A stretch of DNA of 64,000 bases from Symsagittifera roscoffensis (GCF_963678635.1 NC_087071.1:36199680-36263679), one strand, 5' to 3'. Shown: positions 51,471 to 63,134, counted from the stretch's first letter. Program-made: numbers and translations. The notes: a model not told the origin generated them from the letters alone.

Positions 51471-52332
51471 AAGGGGGCAACTCAGGTTTTGTTGTGATTT
51501 CCGTTATCTGAACGCAGTGACTATAAAGGACGCATACCCGATTCCCCGCATCGATGAGAGCCTATCCAAGTTGGGTGACGCGAAGCTCTTCACGACGTTA
51601 GATCTGGGATCGGCGTTCTGGCAAGTGCCACTCCGAAGCTCCGAAAGCAAGATCGTGAAAAGACGGGCTTGGCTTGCGAGCTGGGATTGTTCCAGTGGAA
51701 GAGGATGCCGTTCGGATTGTGCAACGCGACGGCCACATTCCAGCGACTGATGGCCCAGGCACTCACGAGTGTGGCGAAGAAATACGGGAACCTCATCATG
51801 TGTTAGGTCGATGATGTCGTGATCGCAACGCCAACCCTAGAGGATCACATAGAAATGTTAGATGAGGTGTTTACTTGCATGAAGCAGGTGGGATTGAAGT
51901 GTAATTCCTCGATGTGTGATAAAGTATCTAGGCCGCCTGGAGGATAAGCATGGAGTGAGACCAGATCCCGAAGTGGTCGAAGCTGTTTTGACCTGGAAGG
52001 CACCCAAGACAGATACACAACTGATGAGTTTTTTGGGGCTCGCTAACTATTATCGGGAGTTCGTCAAGGGATACGCCGATAAAATATACCCCATGCAACA
52101 GTTGATGAGAAACAAAGGCAAAAAGTTCACTTGGACTGATGAGGCACAAATTTCATTTGAAAACATTAAACGTGAACTTTGCGAGGCACCAGTCCTCGGT
52201 ATGCCAACAGAGAAGGGGATGTTTGTGTTAGACACGGATGCATCAGTGGTTGCGATATCAGGCATACTTCACCAGGAGCAAGAGTGGAACGGGAGAACGG
52301 TTCTCCGTCCAACCAATAGCCTACGGAAGTAA
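51471..52332 (+). pseudogene. Reverse transcriptase, copy 3 (broken)
   Basis: Same pieces as copy 1: TLDLGSAFWQVPL (51590-51630), frameshift at VK, MPFGLCNATATFQRL, C-stop-VDD with TAG at 51804-51806, then NYYREFVKGYADKI and LDTDASVVAIS. A private 17-base deletion at about 51920 removes part of the segment before KYLGRLEDKHG. Confidence 0.85.
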
Positions 52333-52549
52333 GGTCTTGAGCGATATCGAGATGAAGTATGGTGCACCGAAAGCAGAAATGTTCGCGGTGATCACTTTCG
52401 TGGAAAAATACAGGGCCTACTTGGGGAGTGCTCTCTTCAAGTTGCATGTGGATAATCGTGCCCTTGCCTGGCTGAAAACCTATTCGAAGGACCAAAGTTA
52501 TATTGGTCGTTGGATCGTGCGCCTGGACGGATACCACATGATTATATAG
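52238..52549 (+). pseudogene. RNase H, copy 3
   Basis: KAEMFAV and HVDNRALAWL as in copy 1, the same frameshift at about 52315, and the same terminal TAG (52547-52549). Confidence 0.8.
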
Positions 52550-53840
52550 CACCGTACCCGTGACAAGCATCAAAACGTCTGATAGCCTCAGTAAGAAGAC
52601 AGAATTCTATGAGCGACTCGAAGAAAAGCAGGCTAACCAAGCGGAGGTCGAAGACGGGTTTTCTTTCCTAGACAAGGAGACTTACGACAAACTACCACTC
52701 ATTAGGTGGCTGGATAAGTCAGGGCACCCTTTACCAGGACACCCTGAACTTCCAGTGGAAACGGCCGCGGAGATAAAGATTTTAGCCAGGGGTCCGCAGG
52801 AGCTCACCAGGTTGGGTATAAACAGCATAGCTCTGCTAAATAAGACAGTGAATGTGGCGCCGGACGTCATGGGGAAACTTCGTGACTTGCTGGATAAAGA
52901 AGTCGACAGAAATGACCGTGAGTGGATAGAGACCATGCAGCGATTGACCGTAACTGAGAAAACGGAGAAGAGGCCAGTGATCATTCGCGGTCGCGATGTG
53001 GAACAGGATTGCCGGTCGATAGTGAACCAGCTGGTGACCTCAATTCCGAAGGATGTCTTGTTGAGGACTTCGTTCATAGAACTTGGGAGACCGACCCCGG
53101 TCCAAGTTACTGAGGAAATCAGGGTCAGCTTCACGAGAAAATTACATTTCACGGATGTAAAAGAGGTGCACGAACCGAGCTCAGATTGCTCTTCCTGGGA
53201 CGAAACAATGTCCGGGCAGTCGGACACCTCCAGGCCCGTGCAGGACAATTTGTCCGGGGAGAGGTTGTTGAGACCACCTAGGGACAGAAATTTGTCCGGG
53301 GAGTCGGATTCAAAGCGACCAATGGACAGAATTTTGTCTGGGGAGTCGAGAAACATTACAGACAGATTGGAACTTGATGATGCGGAATCATTCGGCTCAA
53401 TTGATGACTCGAGGCCTCAGTCCTGGGTAAACTCATCCGAGACTACTTCCATTTCTGATGTATCGGAGATTGCGATTCATTCCTTGTTGGTGGGCTGGAA
53501 GCAGCGCGGGCTGGACTGAGAAAAGCATCAGGATCCGGACAGAGACAGGTACACCTCCGACGAGGAGGGCACTGTGGTGGATAATGCCGCCGATGAGCTC
53601 GAGCTGATAGCAGTCTCGAAACGCCCAACCAGATTGCTGCCACATGGTACGGTCGTCCGTACCAATCTGTAACCATCTGTGCAGGAAGCGACGCCTTTGA
53701 AGAAGATATGGTGTGAAGATAAGTTGATGGACGATGCCCATGCTCCGGAGATAATGAGCGGGCAATTAAACGTGATAAAGACGTATCTTAAAGCCAGATA
53801 CCAGCTGTCGGATCTATGAAGGGCTCAACGAAATGATAGA
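52550..53840 (+). pseudogene. RNase H-integrase spacer, copy 3
   Basis: Longest frame 52560-53519 (319 codons) with the three LSGE repeats (DNLSGERL, DRNLSGES, DRILSGES). Two more open pieces follow with TAA/TGA between them before integrase. The breaks are at the same places as in copy 1. Confidence 0.6.
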
Positions 53841-54558
53841 ATGACGAGCAATCTGAAGAGATGGATCGAGAATGGAGCACCTGACAAAGAAGATTTGGAG
53901 GAGGACAGCTACAAAATTTTGAAGCAGTTTTACATGAAGAGAAAAGATCTACTGCACCTGAATAAAGACGGAATCGTAGCCTGTAAACAAAAAGAGGAGG
54001 ACAAGGTCCTTTACAAGTACAATTCGATAGTGTTACCACAGTTGTACCAGACTGAATTGCCCTTTCGTTCACATGATCAGATGGGTCATCAAGGCGTGGA
54101 CAAGGTGTACAACAGGATACAGAAACGATTTGAATGGCCTGGTTTGAAAAAGGCTTGTGAAAAGTGGATCTCTGCATGCTTGTCGTGTCAACAGGCAAAA
54201 GACCCCAGGAAACTAAGATTCCCTCCGCAGTCAATAGAATCATCGGGATTCAATGAAGTAGTGCAGATTGATCACCAAAAGATATGCAACACAGCCACGG
54301 GCTACAATCAGGTGCTGGTAATGATTGACCATTTTACGAAATATGCAGAGGCAGCACCCTGCATGACAGCATCAAGGGAAGAAACATGCGACCATCTGAT
54401 AAATGTGTGGATAGCGAGGCACGGCTGCCCCATCACATTCCAATCGGACAATGGCAAAGCATTCGTAGGTGATCTCAAGAAGGAGTTAATGAAAAGGTCG
54501 CAGGTAGCACAGGCCCACTCGACCACTTATCACCCGCAAACGAATGGCCTAGTCGAGA
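53841..54558 (+). pseudogene. Integrase, copy 3, cut by the assembly gap
   Basis: Zinc domain (HDQMGHQG, CLSCQQ), core Asp in QIDHQK and FQSDNGKAF; the sequence stops at TNGLVE, next to the third catalytic residue, where the N run begins. Confidence 0.85.
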
Positions 54559-54758
54559 NNNNNNNNNNNNNNNNNNNNNNNNNNNNNNNNNNNNNNNNNN
54601 NNNNNNNNNNNNNNNNNNNNNNNNNNNNNNNNNNNNNNNNNNNNNNNNNNNNNNNNNNNNNNNNNNNNNNNNNNNNNNNNNNNNNNNNNNNNNNNNNNNN
54701 NNNNNNNNNNNNNNNNNNNNNNNNNNNNNNNNNNNNNNNNNNNNNNNNNNNNNNNNNN
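54559..54758. other. Assembly gap, 200 N
   Basis: Exactly 200 N, a conventional placeholder. The right side shares nothing with the integrase continuation known from copy 1, so the true missing length is unknown and the join may be unreliable. Confidence 0.98.
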
Positions 54759-57700
54759 AAACTCTTTGTATGTAAAATTAATTTCTAAATTGTTTAAAAT
54801 AGGACGTTATGTCAATACTTAATTATTGTTCATTCAGCCAATGTTTTTCTAGATCGAGAAAAATTATCAGAGTTACGAATTTATAGAAGAGTGATTTCAA
54901 TGGCTTACCACTTTAATCTGGGTCTAAAAAATTCCGCTTCCATCATCTGCACTGAGGTTTTCATACCGAGTGAAAATGAAAAAAAGATCCAAGTATAGTA
55001 AAAAAAAATCAACAGTTATTAAGTCAATTTTCTTGCAAGAAAAGTTGCATGAGTAACTTGCTTTCTCAACCTAATCGAGGAATACTTAAGAATTGGACCA
55101 GATGATGATATCTGGCAATTTCATAACCGAATTAGAATGGTAAATCTTTGAAATGAAATTACATTTTTGTTCCGACTTTCGATACGAAAGTAACGGAATA
55201 TTTGTGCTCGGGGTGGGTTTTTTTTCTTCAGACAAGTTTCGACTTTTTAACTAGCCATTTTTGACGGAATTTTTTTTATATCATTCGAAAGCTATTGTTG
55301 TCTGTTTTTTGGATACCCGAAAAAACGGATAACTGTCGAAACAATTATCGTTGATTCTTTTTTTATATAAACGTTTCAAAAGCTACTTTTGGAGGTCTTT
55401 TTGAATTTGGGGGGCCGTTTCATTTGACGAACATGATCATTTGAGTTAAATTATTGTTCCGACTTTCGATACGAAAGTAACGGAATAATTGTGCTCGGGT
55501 GGGTATTTATTTCTTCAGACAAATTTCGACTTTTTAGCTAGCCATTTTTGACGGATTTGTTTTTTCATATAATTCGAAAGGTATTGTTGCCCTGAGCTTA
55601 AATTTGAGAAGATATTTCTCCTGTGACCATTTTTCGTAAAGTTATGAGGGTTTAAAGACTGCCATTTTGGCCAATTTGGGACAATTAACGCGCGATATAG
55701 ATCTTGTTTCGTAAAGTTATGAGGGTTTAAAGACTAACATTTTGGCCATTTTGACAAGTTTGGGTCAATTAACGCGCGATATTATTCGCGCTATTAACGC
55801 GTAAGCGGAGAGTTAATCCGTCTTAGAAATCGTTCCAAATTGGTTAAAAGAAGCTTATTTGCCATAATTGATTTGTTACAAGGAACGAAATTTATCTTTT
55901 TGTACTTTATATGGCGTGTGGGGGGATGACTTTCATAAAAAAATTTCAAATTTTAGAAAAAAAAAATTCAATTTATTTTATTTCATTTAATTTTTTTATG
56001 TATTACTGCTGCTCAATAAACCTTAAAAGGCAGTCGGAACATTCAAGGCTACGCCTTATACGAGCAGTCTTGTTTGATTTTATAGAGGGTACAGCTCTGA
56101 TTATTCGCTCATGATCTCGCTGGAAATTTTGCTGGAAATCTAAGTAAATGTTATCCAAAAAAGACATCAAGAACAAGCATTTAAGAGAGCTAAGCTAAGC
56201 TTTGACTTGCCGTTTAATTTTGTTGGAAATCTAAGTAAATGTTGTCCAAAAAAGACATGAAGAGCAAGCATTTAAGAGAGCTAAGCTTTGACTTGCCGTT
56301 TAATTTTTGACCACTAGAGTCGATTTTCTCCTTTAAAAAAGTTTAAATTAGTAGCTTTTTTGGTAGCTTTTTCATTTCCTATCCGCTAGTTTGAAATATT
56401 ATGTTCATGCTTTAGCTCAAGAGGCGCGAAGCTCCGTTTTGCTTATGTGTTTGAACAATCTCCTTTTTTTCACTATCGAATATCTTCATAAATTTTTTGA
56501 TACCTGAATTGCGACTGAATGAAGTTGAAAAGAGTTGCCAAATTTAAACAATTTCTTACAGGCATTCATAACAACTGGATGCTGAAAAAAACGGAACTCA
56601 TCAATTTCAGCAGAAAAAACTGGTGGGTTTCACAGAGGCGAATACCCGGATAGTCGATAGTCGGAAAGTATTTTCGTTCCCACAAGAAAAACTATATAAA
56701 CGACAAATACAATCCACTCATTTTTGCCCTTGTTTTCCTATTAAGGGTAACCCCCACTGTAATTGTGGGGGAAAACGAAGTGTATGGTGGGATCTGTTAC
56801 CTAAGTGCGGCGTGGTCTCAAAGTGTAACTATAGTCGACAACAATGACAAAGTTTTTTTTTACCGGAAAAGTCGATTCGTATCCATGGAATACAAAAAAA
56901 TTTAGGAAACACTTGTGCGCGTTTCATATAGCGGGACTATTATTTCTAATGAACTCAAAGAAAGTAACGATTTAGCCAAGGAAATCTTTCAAAAATGTTT
57001 AGATTTTTGTTGGCTAACAGGCTGGAAAAATGAGGCATTTTTTGTCATATCAAAATGAGTCTCAAATTAGTGACAATTTGAATTAGTTTAATTTAAAAGC
57101 AAAATTCTTTAGTTTTTTTGGCTATCGCGGAATGCAGCTTGCTGCTGGGTACTCAGAAAAACATCCGCGAAACCTTGAAAAAATCATATATTTTGGAATC
57201 AATAGTCGTCGAAAAAATATATATTATTTTCAAAGAGCTCGGAGTTAGGTTGGACCAATTATTATCGTTTCAAGAGGAAGTTGAAATATTATCAAAAATG
57301 GCCGGCGGAAAAAAAGCACTAAAGCCGATCAAAAACTCTTTTTTCAAAAAAAACTAGCTTATTAATCATGAAAACACTAATTTTTTCTCGTCTACATTAA
57401 CGGCCGTTGTTAAGCAAACTGATGATGTTAATTGAAAAACAACAACGCTTCGACAATAACGCCAAAAAACATGCTGAAACCGTGCAGAGTTCAATTCGGC
57501 ATCTGCTTCAAAATTTAAATCAGCTTTTGCCATACCCATATTCCTTGATTGGAAATTAAAAAGCAATTTTTGAAAATTTAGCAAATTTTACCCGCTAATG
57601 TGAAAATATAAAAAGAAATATATATCCATAACGACACAATCAAAAAAATTGTTTTTCATCGAACGATTAACGTACCATACGTGAAACGCTCCTTATATGA

Positions 57701-59400
57701 AAGAGCAGGAAATCTAAGCAATCTGATGCAAGATTTAAAAAAAATAACCTACATGATATATTAAATTGACGACGAGCAACTACCAAATATTGAACAAAAA
57801 TTTTCTTTTAAATTTAGTAGATGATGAATAACGTTTTCAACCACTAACTTTTGCGATACATCGCCCGACCGGCGCCAGCATAGAAAATTTTGAGCAAGCT
57901 TTGTACGAACCTCAGCATGTGAACTGAGGAGACCAGGGAAGGCGTTTTTGAAACAGAGAATCTCCCTGGCAATATAGATTGCGAAGTCCGAGTGCGTTCT
58001 TGACACAAAAAAAGGCAAAAAATTTTCGACGAGATGTTTCATTTGTTACACATTTTATATTGTTCTTTTCCGTGTCGAGTTTTTATACCTGTTTTTATTG
58101 GTTAAACGTAAGCCATATCGAGTTTGATTTCAAGCGCATCAACTCTACATATTTTCTTATTATCATTATCACTTCAATCTTTCGAAAGTTTCCAAGATTT
58201 TGACTGGCATTTATAATGAAAAAAACTCCTCACTGTATTTTCAGCTTCCTGTGACAATTGGTCATAGCAAAGAAGTTTCTTTACTGTTCAAAATGAGTAT
58301 TTTACATTTTCGAATTGAACTTTTCATGCTCAAGTTTCTCGCAGCAACCAAAATTAAACGCTCAGAACCAAGAACAGCCAAAATGACAGTTGCGGGGGAC
58401 ACAAAAGAAATAAAACTAGAGTTAAGTTGCCGTTTGCCATTTTCCTAATTACAATCTAGAGTACAGTTGTCTTGATTAGGATATAGAGATCAACGGCTGC
58501 GTACGACGATCCAGAGCAAAACACAAGAACTTCCAGTTTGAAAAATACTTTCCAGATCAAATGGGGAAGTCCCCCAATCAACTGATATGTCGGTCCAAAA
58601 CTTCTTGAGTGTTAAAAGCTTAAAGAAATTTCATTTGAGTAGTATCTAATTTACTCGATTATACTTCAGGAGTTAAATCAAGAGTTATAAGCTACTTGAC
58701 GTGAGCTTCTGAATTGGTTTACTTGAGTTTATTTGATTTGATTATGTTGAGGTAGGGCGATTTGTTGGTTGCTCTATTTGAAATTAAACCAACGTACACA
58801 GTCTGAAAAGAATTTGTAAAAATTTCTTGGGTTTCCAACTTTTTTTTTGGCGTTCTTCTGTTTTTGGGATTTAGAAACCTAGCCATAGGAGCGTAGCTAT
58901 CTCTATCTACACTGCCGGGGGAAGGTATTTTGGTAGTAGCCTTTAAGCTATAACAATTCTGAATTTTCCTGTATTTAGCGAAAGACGAATTCGCTCCTAC
59001 TGATTGAGGTAGAAAAGTACAAGAGATAGCGTATCTGACCCTTAAGCCGATGGTTATAGAGCCTAGTTTTCTTAACCTCAAATGTGACTTGAGTGATTGC
59101 CTTGTATAATCATGATACTTTTGGCCTTTTGAACGTTTTTTTGTTATAATTTAAAGAAGACCCATCACTGGCAACCTATGGTGAATTACTCTAGTGGACA
59201 TAAAAAAGCGCAAGCAAATTTTATTTTCAAAATATTGAAAACAGCTTACAAATATCGGGTTTTTGATTTTAAATGGCGGGTAAGGTGCCCCAATGAAGAT
59301 TTGCAAGCAAATATGCGACTGCCTATTGAATCATTTAAAAAATTTTATCGAGTTTTGAGAAAATTTCAACCATAGATAATGAATGTCCGAATATAGTTTG
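54759..59400. other. AT-rich region without a convincing gene
   Basis: Only short random-looking frames. Contains local direct duplications: about 130 bases at 55169 and 55456 (GTTCCGACTTTCGATACGAAAG, itself with a CTTTCG-ATA-CGAAAG stem), about 70 bases at 55635 and 55710, and about 88 bases at 56130 and 56220. A CCCCCAC-TGTAATT-GTGGGGG hairpin is at 56751-56771, inside an unassigned 74-codon Cys-rich frame (56623-56847). Confidence 0.6.
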
Positions 59401-59429
59401 ACAATTTTTCTCGGAATTGGCCGATTTTC

Positions 59430-60215
59430 TCGAAGTTTTATTTTTCATCTGGTCACAAAAATTCTCAATGGTTGATAATTGCTATGAACCATGAGGCTTG
59501 GTAGAACTTCAACTCGTTTTATTAGCAAGATTTTTTTCCGGCAGTATGGAGACTTGCTTTGTCTTGTTAGAAAATCGAAACTTCAGAGTACTTTCGCATA
59601 AATGGCGCTACTTGGGACTTCAAAGTTTTAGTGATGTACTGATCGCTGTTCAAACTTCCTTCAATGAAAACTAAATTGTTAATTTTTACTAATGTTAGCT
59701 CAGAGCATTACTCTTGTTCTTTTTCCAGCAATTAATTTGCATTGCATTCATGTTTTGGTGTCATTTTTTGGTAGTTGATAATTTTTTTCCGACCATTAGG
59801 GCTATGAAGGCAGAATCGACCTTCGTCTCATTGAAGAGTTACTTTCCATCGGCTATTCCAGCGCAAAGTTTTGTTGGCAAAATTTTTTTCGTAATTTTTT
59901 TTGAAGTTATTTGACTTTTAGCGGTGTACAAATTGAAAACCGTATTTTCGTAGTATTCCGGCAATATTTTTTCGGCTGATGTCGCACGAGATTCCTCTTT
60001 CGACTGCTGTCAAAATTAGATCTGCGAACAGATCTGTGGTATTTTCAAGACGCCCCCTTCCAGTTCGGTCGCCAACAATGCCCTTCAGGATAGGATTTGG
60101 CCAAGTTTTTGAAATGTTGGTTTTTGGCATTCAAAAACTCGGAGAGTTCTTCAAAACTTGCCCCAAAATTAAATTAATCATTCCAACTGTTTGGTTTCTT
60201 TCAGCAAAAACGTAA
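59430..60215 (-). pseudogene. Tc1/mariner-type transposase relic
   Basis: Minus strand: GDRTGRGRLENTTD and ISRKNIAGILRKYGF (helix-turn-helix and GRP-like motif region), then DEGRFCLHSPNGR (first catalytic Asp region), VFIEGSLNSDQYI, and QDKASLHTA, the counterpart of the QDNAxxHTA block with the second catalytic Asp. Several stops and shifts. No terminal inverted repeats found. Cut-and-paste transposase, now dead. Confidence 0.7.
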
Positions 60216-60316
60216 CGAAACATTCTCAATGAAAATGCACAAACAAAACCAGTTCCTGTGCAAAACTTATGCAACGCATGACCAAATTAATATTTCCGTT
60301 CCAAGACTGAAAATTG

Positions 60317-60499
60317 CCCCCCCCCCCCCACTTGCAGATTTTGATAATTAAAAATACTGTCACCATTGTGCAATTCACATGAAAATTGACATGCAGACTA
60401 ATTAGAACTTGACAACTTTTTTGGTCTTCATATTTAACCTTTTAAGAACGCTAGTTAAACCATAACATTGATGCTCATGTGAGTGGGGGGGGGGGGGGG
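60317..60499. repeat. C13 and G15 homopolymers
   Basis: C run at 60317-60329 and G run at 60485-60499, about 155 bases apart. They could pair as a hairpin or reflect sequencing difficulty. Otherwise AT-rich with no gene. Confidence 0.9.
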
Positions 60500-60669
60500 A
60501 ACAGTCAAAAATTGCTTAAAAAAACTAACTCGCGCTTATTTTTGTCCTCTGATTTATCATGGAAAGATTTTAGTTGTAATTGGAAAAAATAAAAAATGCA
60601 TAGCCATTTATCATTTTGTCTCTCAAGTTTAAGTAATGAATACTTAAATTGTACCTCATTTCTTTAAAA

Positions 60670-62560
60670 AAAATATCAGGTTTTTAAGCAAATTCTCACA
60701 TTTTGTGCATTATCAGGAATTAAAGTTTTAAAAATTTTGACAGTAGGATCAAAGCTGCCTCAAAAATGCTCTAAACAATTCTGACCAATCAAAACACATA
60801 AACAATAATAAGCTACATAACCAATAAAAACATTTTTCTGTAAATTTCTGAGAATTTCAAATTTTTGTACTTTAATTGTTATAACTTTTTGTTTTGGGAC
60901 TACTTTTGATTCTGACATGAAATTTTTTTTGAATTTTATCCATGTTATACATAGACTAAACTTTTGACGTTAGTTCTCGGTTCCTAAATTCATCTCGAGT
61001 GTTCATTTTTGGCCTTTCCCTCCAAATATGCGAAGCCTAAAATGTGAGTAGCTTATTAGTGTTGCCTTTTTGGTGTTTTATCTTTGACTTCAGCTCAGCA
61101 GTACCGCCTACCTCAATGTTGCATTCTAGCAAAGCTTGTCCTACTGTAGGGAGTCCTCTTTGCGGGGTTCATCAACCCTTGTGGCTAAATTTTGCACTGC
61201 CTGGCCGATATAGGTGGCGCTATACCCACTACATTTAAGCTTAAACACCACTTTGGATCTCAGTTCACGTGCGAAGGAAGTTTTGAGAGATGAAAAGCAC
61301 GATTTTAACTTTCTTGTTGTATAAATTATTTGGGATCCTGATCTGCGTCGCACCTTTGCAGCTAACACCTCGATATTGCAATGTCAATAAGGGTGAGTTT
61401 TTCAACCATTTATCATTTCTCTGTCTTGATGCAGTAGCCTGAAAGTTTTTGTTTCGCCCATTATCTTTTTAAGATTTCAAAATCTACCATGTCCAAACAT
61501 TTTTCCGGATATTGATTTTCAATCCTTTGCTTCCAAACTTTCTCCAATTCCCTGTCAAAATTAACTCTTGTTGAGGTACTTCTGAAAACCCGATGGATCG
61601 TTCCTTCAATATCGTTTTTTTTGTGCTACAAAGTTGCGCAGCCTCAAAATGTTTGAATGGTACCGTTGTCTGAGCAATTTTTGGAACCACCCGCATATGG
61701 CCTATTTTTGTGAGCTATTTACCTTTAAATCAAAAAAGGCCAAATTACCGTTGCTATGAGCTTCTTCTGTAGTAATCTGCAAACTTGGATGCAACTTATT
61801 AGCAGCCTCGAGGGCTCCCCAGGATCGCCCCTAACAGTTCTAATCATGTCAACCATATCTAGTAGAAACTTCAGCATCATTTTCATTCCGATCTAATTTT
61901 TGGTGTTTTCTACTAGTCCTGCAATACCAGACTGTTTAAGCGATGTTTGCTTTTTCCGATTCTGATATGTTACCACACCCTAAGGGGACCCAAATCATTC
62001 AGGCTTCGCATTCTACCCTTTTAGTTCGATATGTCACCTTTTTCCGACATCCAGGGCAGACCCCTTTGTTATCCTCAATTAGCATCGTCAATTTTGGTAT
62101 TTCTTTTTTAAATGCAGAGTCGTGTTCTTTGAGCCACAAATTGGCCAGTATTACTGCTAGAGAGGCGCCCATTGTTAAACCGTCTTTTTGTACTTATTAA
62201 AAACAGTTGCATTTAAAGTGTACCTTGCTCAGAGCCATATTAGTAGCTTTTGCATAGTTTTGCGAAATAGTTCCGGTGGATTGGTTTGCTCAAACAATCT
62301 CCTCGTGAATATTTTTCAACAGCTTCCTTGGGATATCAGTGTACAAAATGTTTCCAACAGGTTAAATTATACTCTCATCAGAGTCCTATTGAGTGTTTTC
62401 CAAGATCTCCCTGGCTATTTGAGTGTTTGTTTCTATGCTAGCCTCCTCAACTTTATCGAAATGTTTTATCTATGTTTTATTTAGATGGTCGGATGAGCTC
62501 ATTTCAAAACCTAATTTAAATAAAATCTGACATACACTTGCATATTTGAAAAATTGTTTC
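60670..62560 (-). pseudogene. Penelope-like element fragment C with PHD-finger insertion in RT
   Basis: Minus strand, in order: ILYTDIPRKLL (RT motif A region, about 62340), VQKDGLTMGASLAVILANLW (motif B, about 62190-62140), KLTMLIEDNKGV, a PHD-like finger (CPGC, CEA-stop, W, P-x-x-C, VWYC; 62060-61865), RY..D (catalytic box, about 61858, frameshifted), ANKLHPSLQ and NGNLAFFDLKV (palm end), a degraded thumb, then GIY-YIG (VVFKLKCSG, TYIGQAVQNLATRV, 61290-61170) and a 3' AT-rich tail similar to those after fragments A and B. About 107 codons separate the TMGAS motif from the YVDD position, far more than usual. Several stops and shifts. Confidence 0.8.
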
Positions 62561-63030
62561 TGTTGGCAATTAAGCTGCATTTTTTCTATTCTATGACAAC
62601 CCATCGATTTGTTTTGTAAAAGGCAAAAAAATGAGAAAAAGCATAATGCATCAGCTTTTTGTTACGACTATTAAAAAAAACGAGGAAATTAAACGCTGGT
62701 TGGTTTCAACAATTTTTTCCCACAAGAAGTCAAACACGTTTCACATAAACTTTGCAATTTTATTTTTTGAATCCAAATTGGGCAAATATTGCAAGCGATT
62801 AATGTGAAAAGCGTCTAATTCAGCCTGAAAAAAATATATATTTCAGATGTCTAAAGCTAGTTATTACACTTGCGAGCATCGTAGTGTGTTATTACAAACC
62901 TTCTTTTTGTCCTTAACCAACTCGCAAACCAAATATTCATTAAAAATTTTCACTTATTTAGCAACTTCCTTGTAGCATGAGAAATGGCAAAGCTTCTAAT
63001 CTTTAATTTATTTGTGGCTAGTGTTAGTTA
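62561..63030. other. AT-rich region, nothing recognised
   Basis: No open frame of interest and no repeat seen. Confidence 0.5.
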
Positions 63031-63036
63031 GTGGTC

Positions 63037-63082
63037 AACCACTCAGCCACGATATATATGAAGCGACCGTGGCTGAGTGGTT
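63037..63082. repeat. 15-bp perfect inverted repeat around a tRNA-like head
   Basis: AACCACTCAGCCACG (63037-63051) and its complement CGTGGCTGAGTGGTT (63068-63082), loop of 16 bases. The right arm is the A-box region of the tRNA-like sequence, so the left arm is a reversed piece of it. Confidence 0.9.
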
Positions 63083-63134
63083 ACTGTGTGAGACTCAAAT
63101 TTTCTAGCTCGCTTGTTCGAATCCGAGTTGTTGC
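63063..63134 (+). tRNA. Degenerate tRNA-like sequence (pseudo-tRNA or SINE head)
   Basis: A box TGGCTGAGTGG and B box TGTTCGAATCC at the expected spacing; GCGAC at the start pairs with GTTGC at the end. An anticodon loop CTCAAAT (CAA) can be drawn with a four-pair stem, but D and T stems do not form well and no Leu-type long arm is present. Probably a pseudogene or Pol III promoter of a short repeat rather than a working tRNA. Confidence 0.35.

Larger units (their letters stand above)
42987..54558 (+). mobile_element. Ty3/gypsy-like retrotransposon, copy 3 (inverted, in an ELP2 intron)
   Basis: Inverted relative to copies 1 and 2 and closely similar to them. Similarity begins at CACAGCGCAACC (42987) and matches copy 1 to the gap inside integrase. 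Same gene order, gag intact, pol carrying the same stops and shifts as copy 1 plus private damage. Target-site duplication cannot be tested because the 3' end lies in or beyond the gap. Confidence 0.85.

Noticed and set aside
56623-56847. Cys-rich 74-codon plus frame as a small secreted protein gene
   Set aside because: No credible signal peptide or family match, isolated in AT-rich sequence, and partly formed by a C/G hairpin.
58719-59081. 120-codon minus frame as a gene
   Set aside because: No motif, no supporting context, and codon content like random AT-rich sequence.
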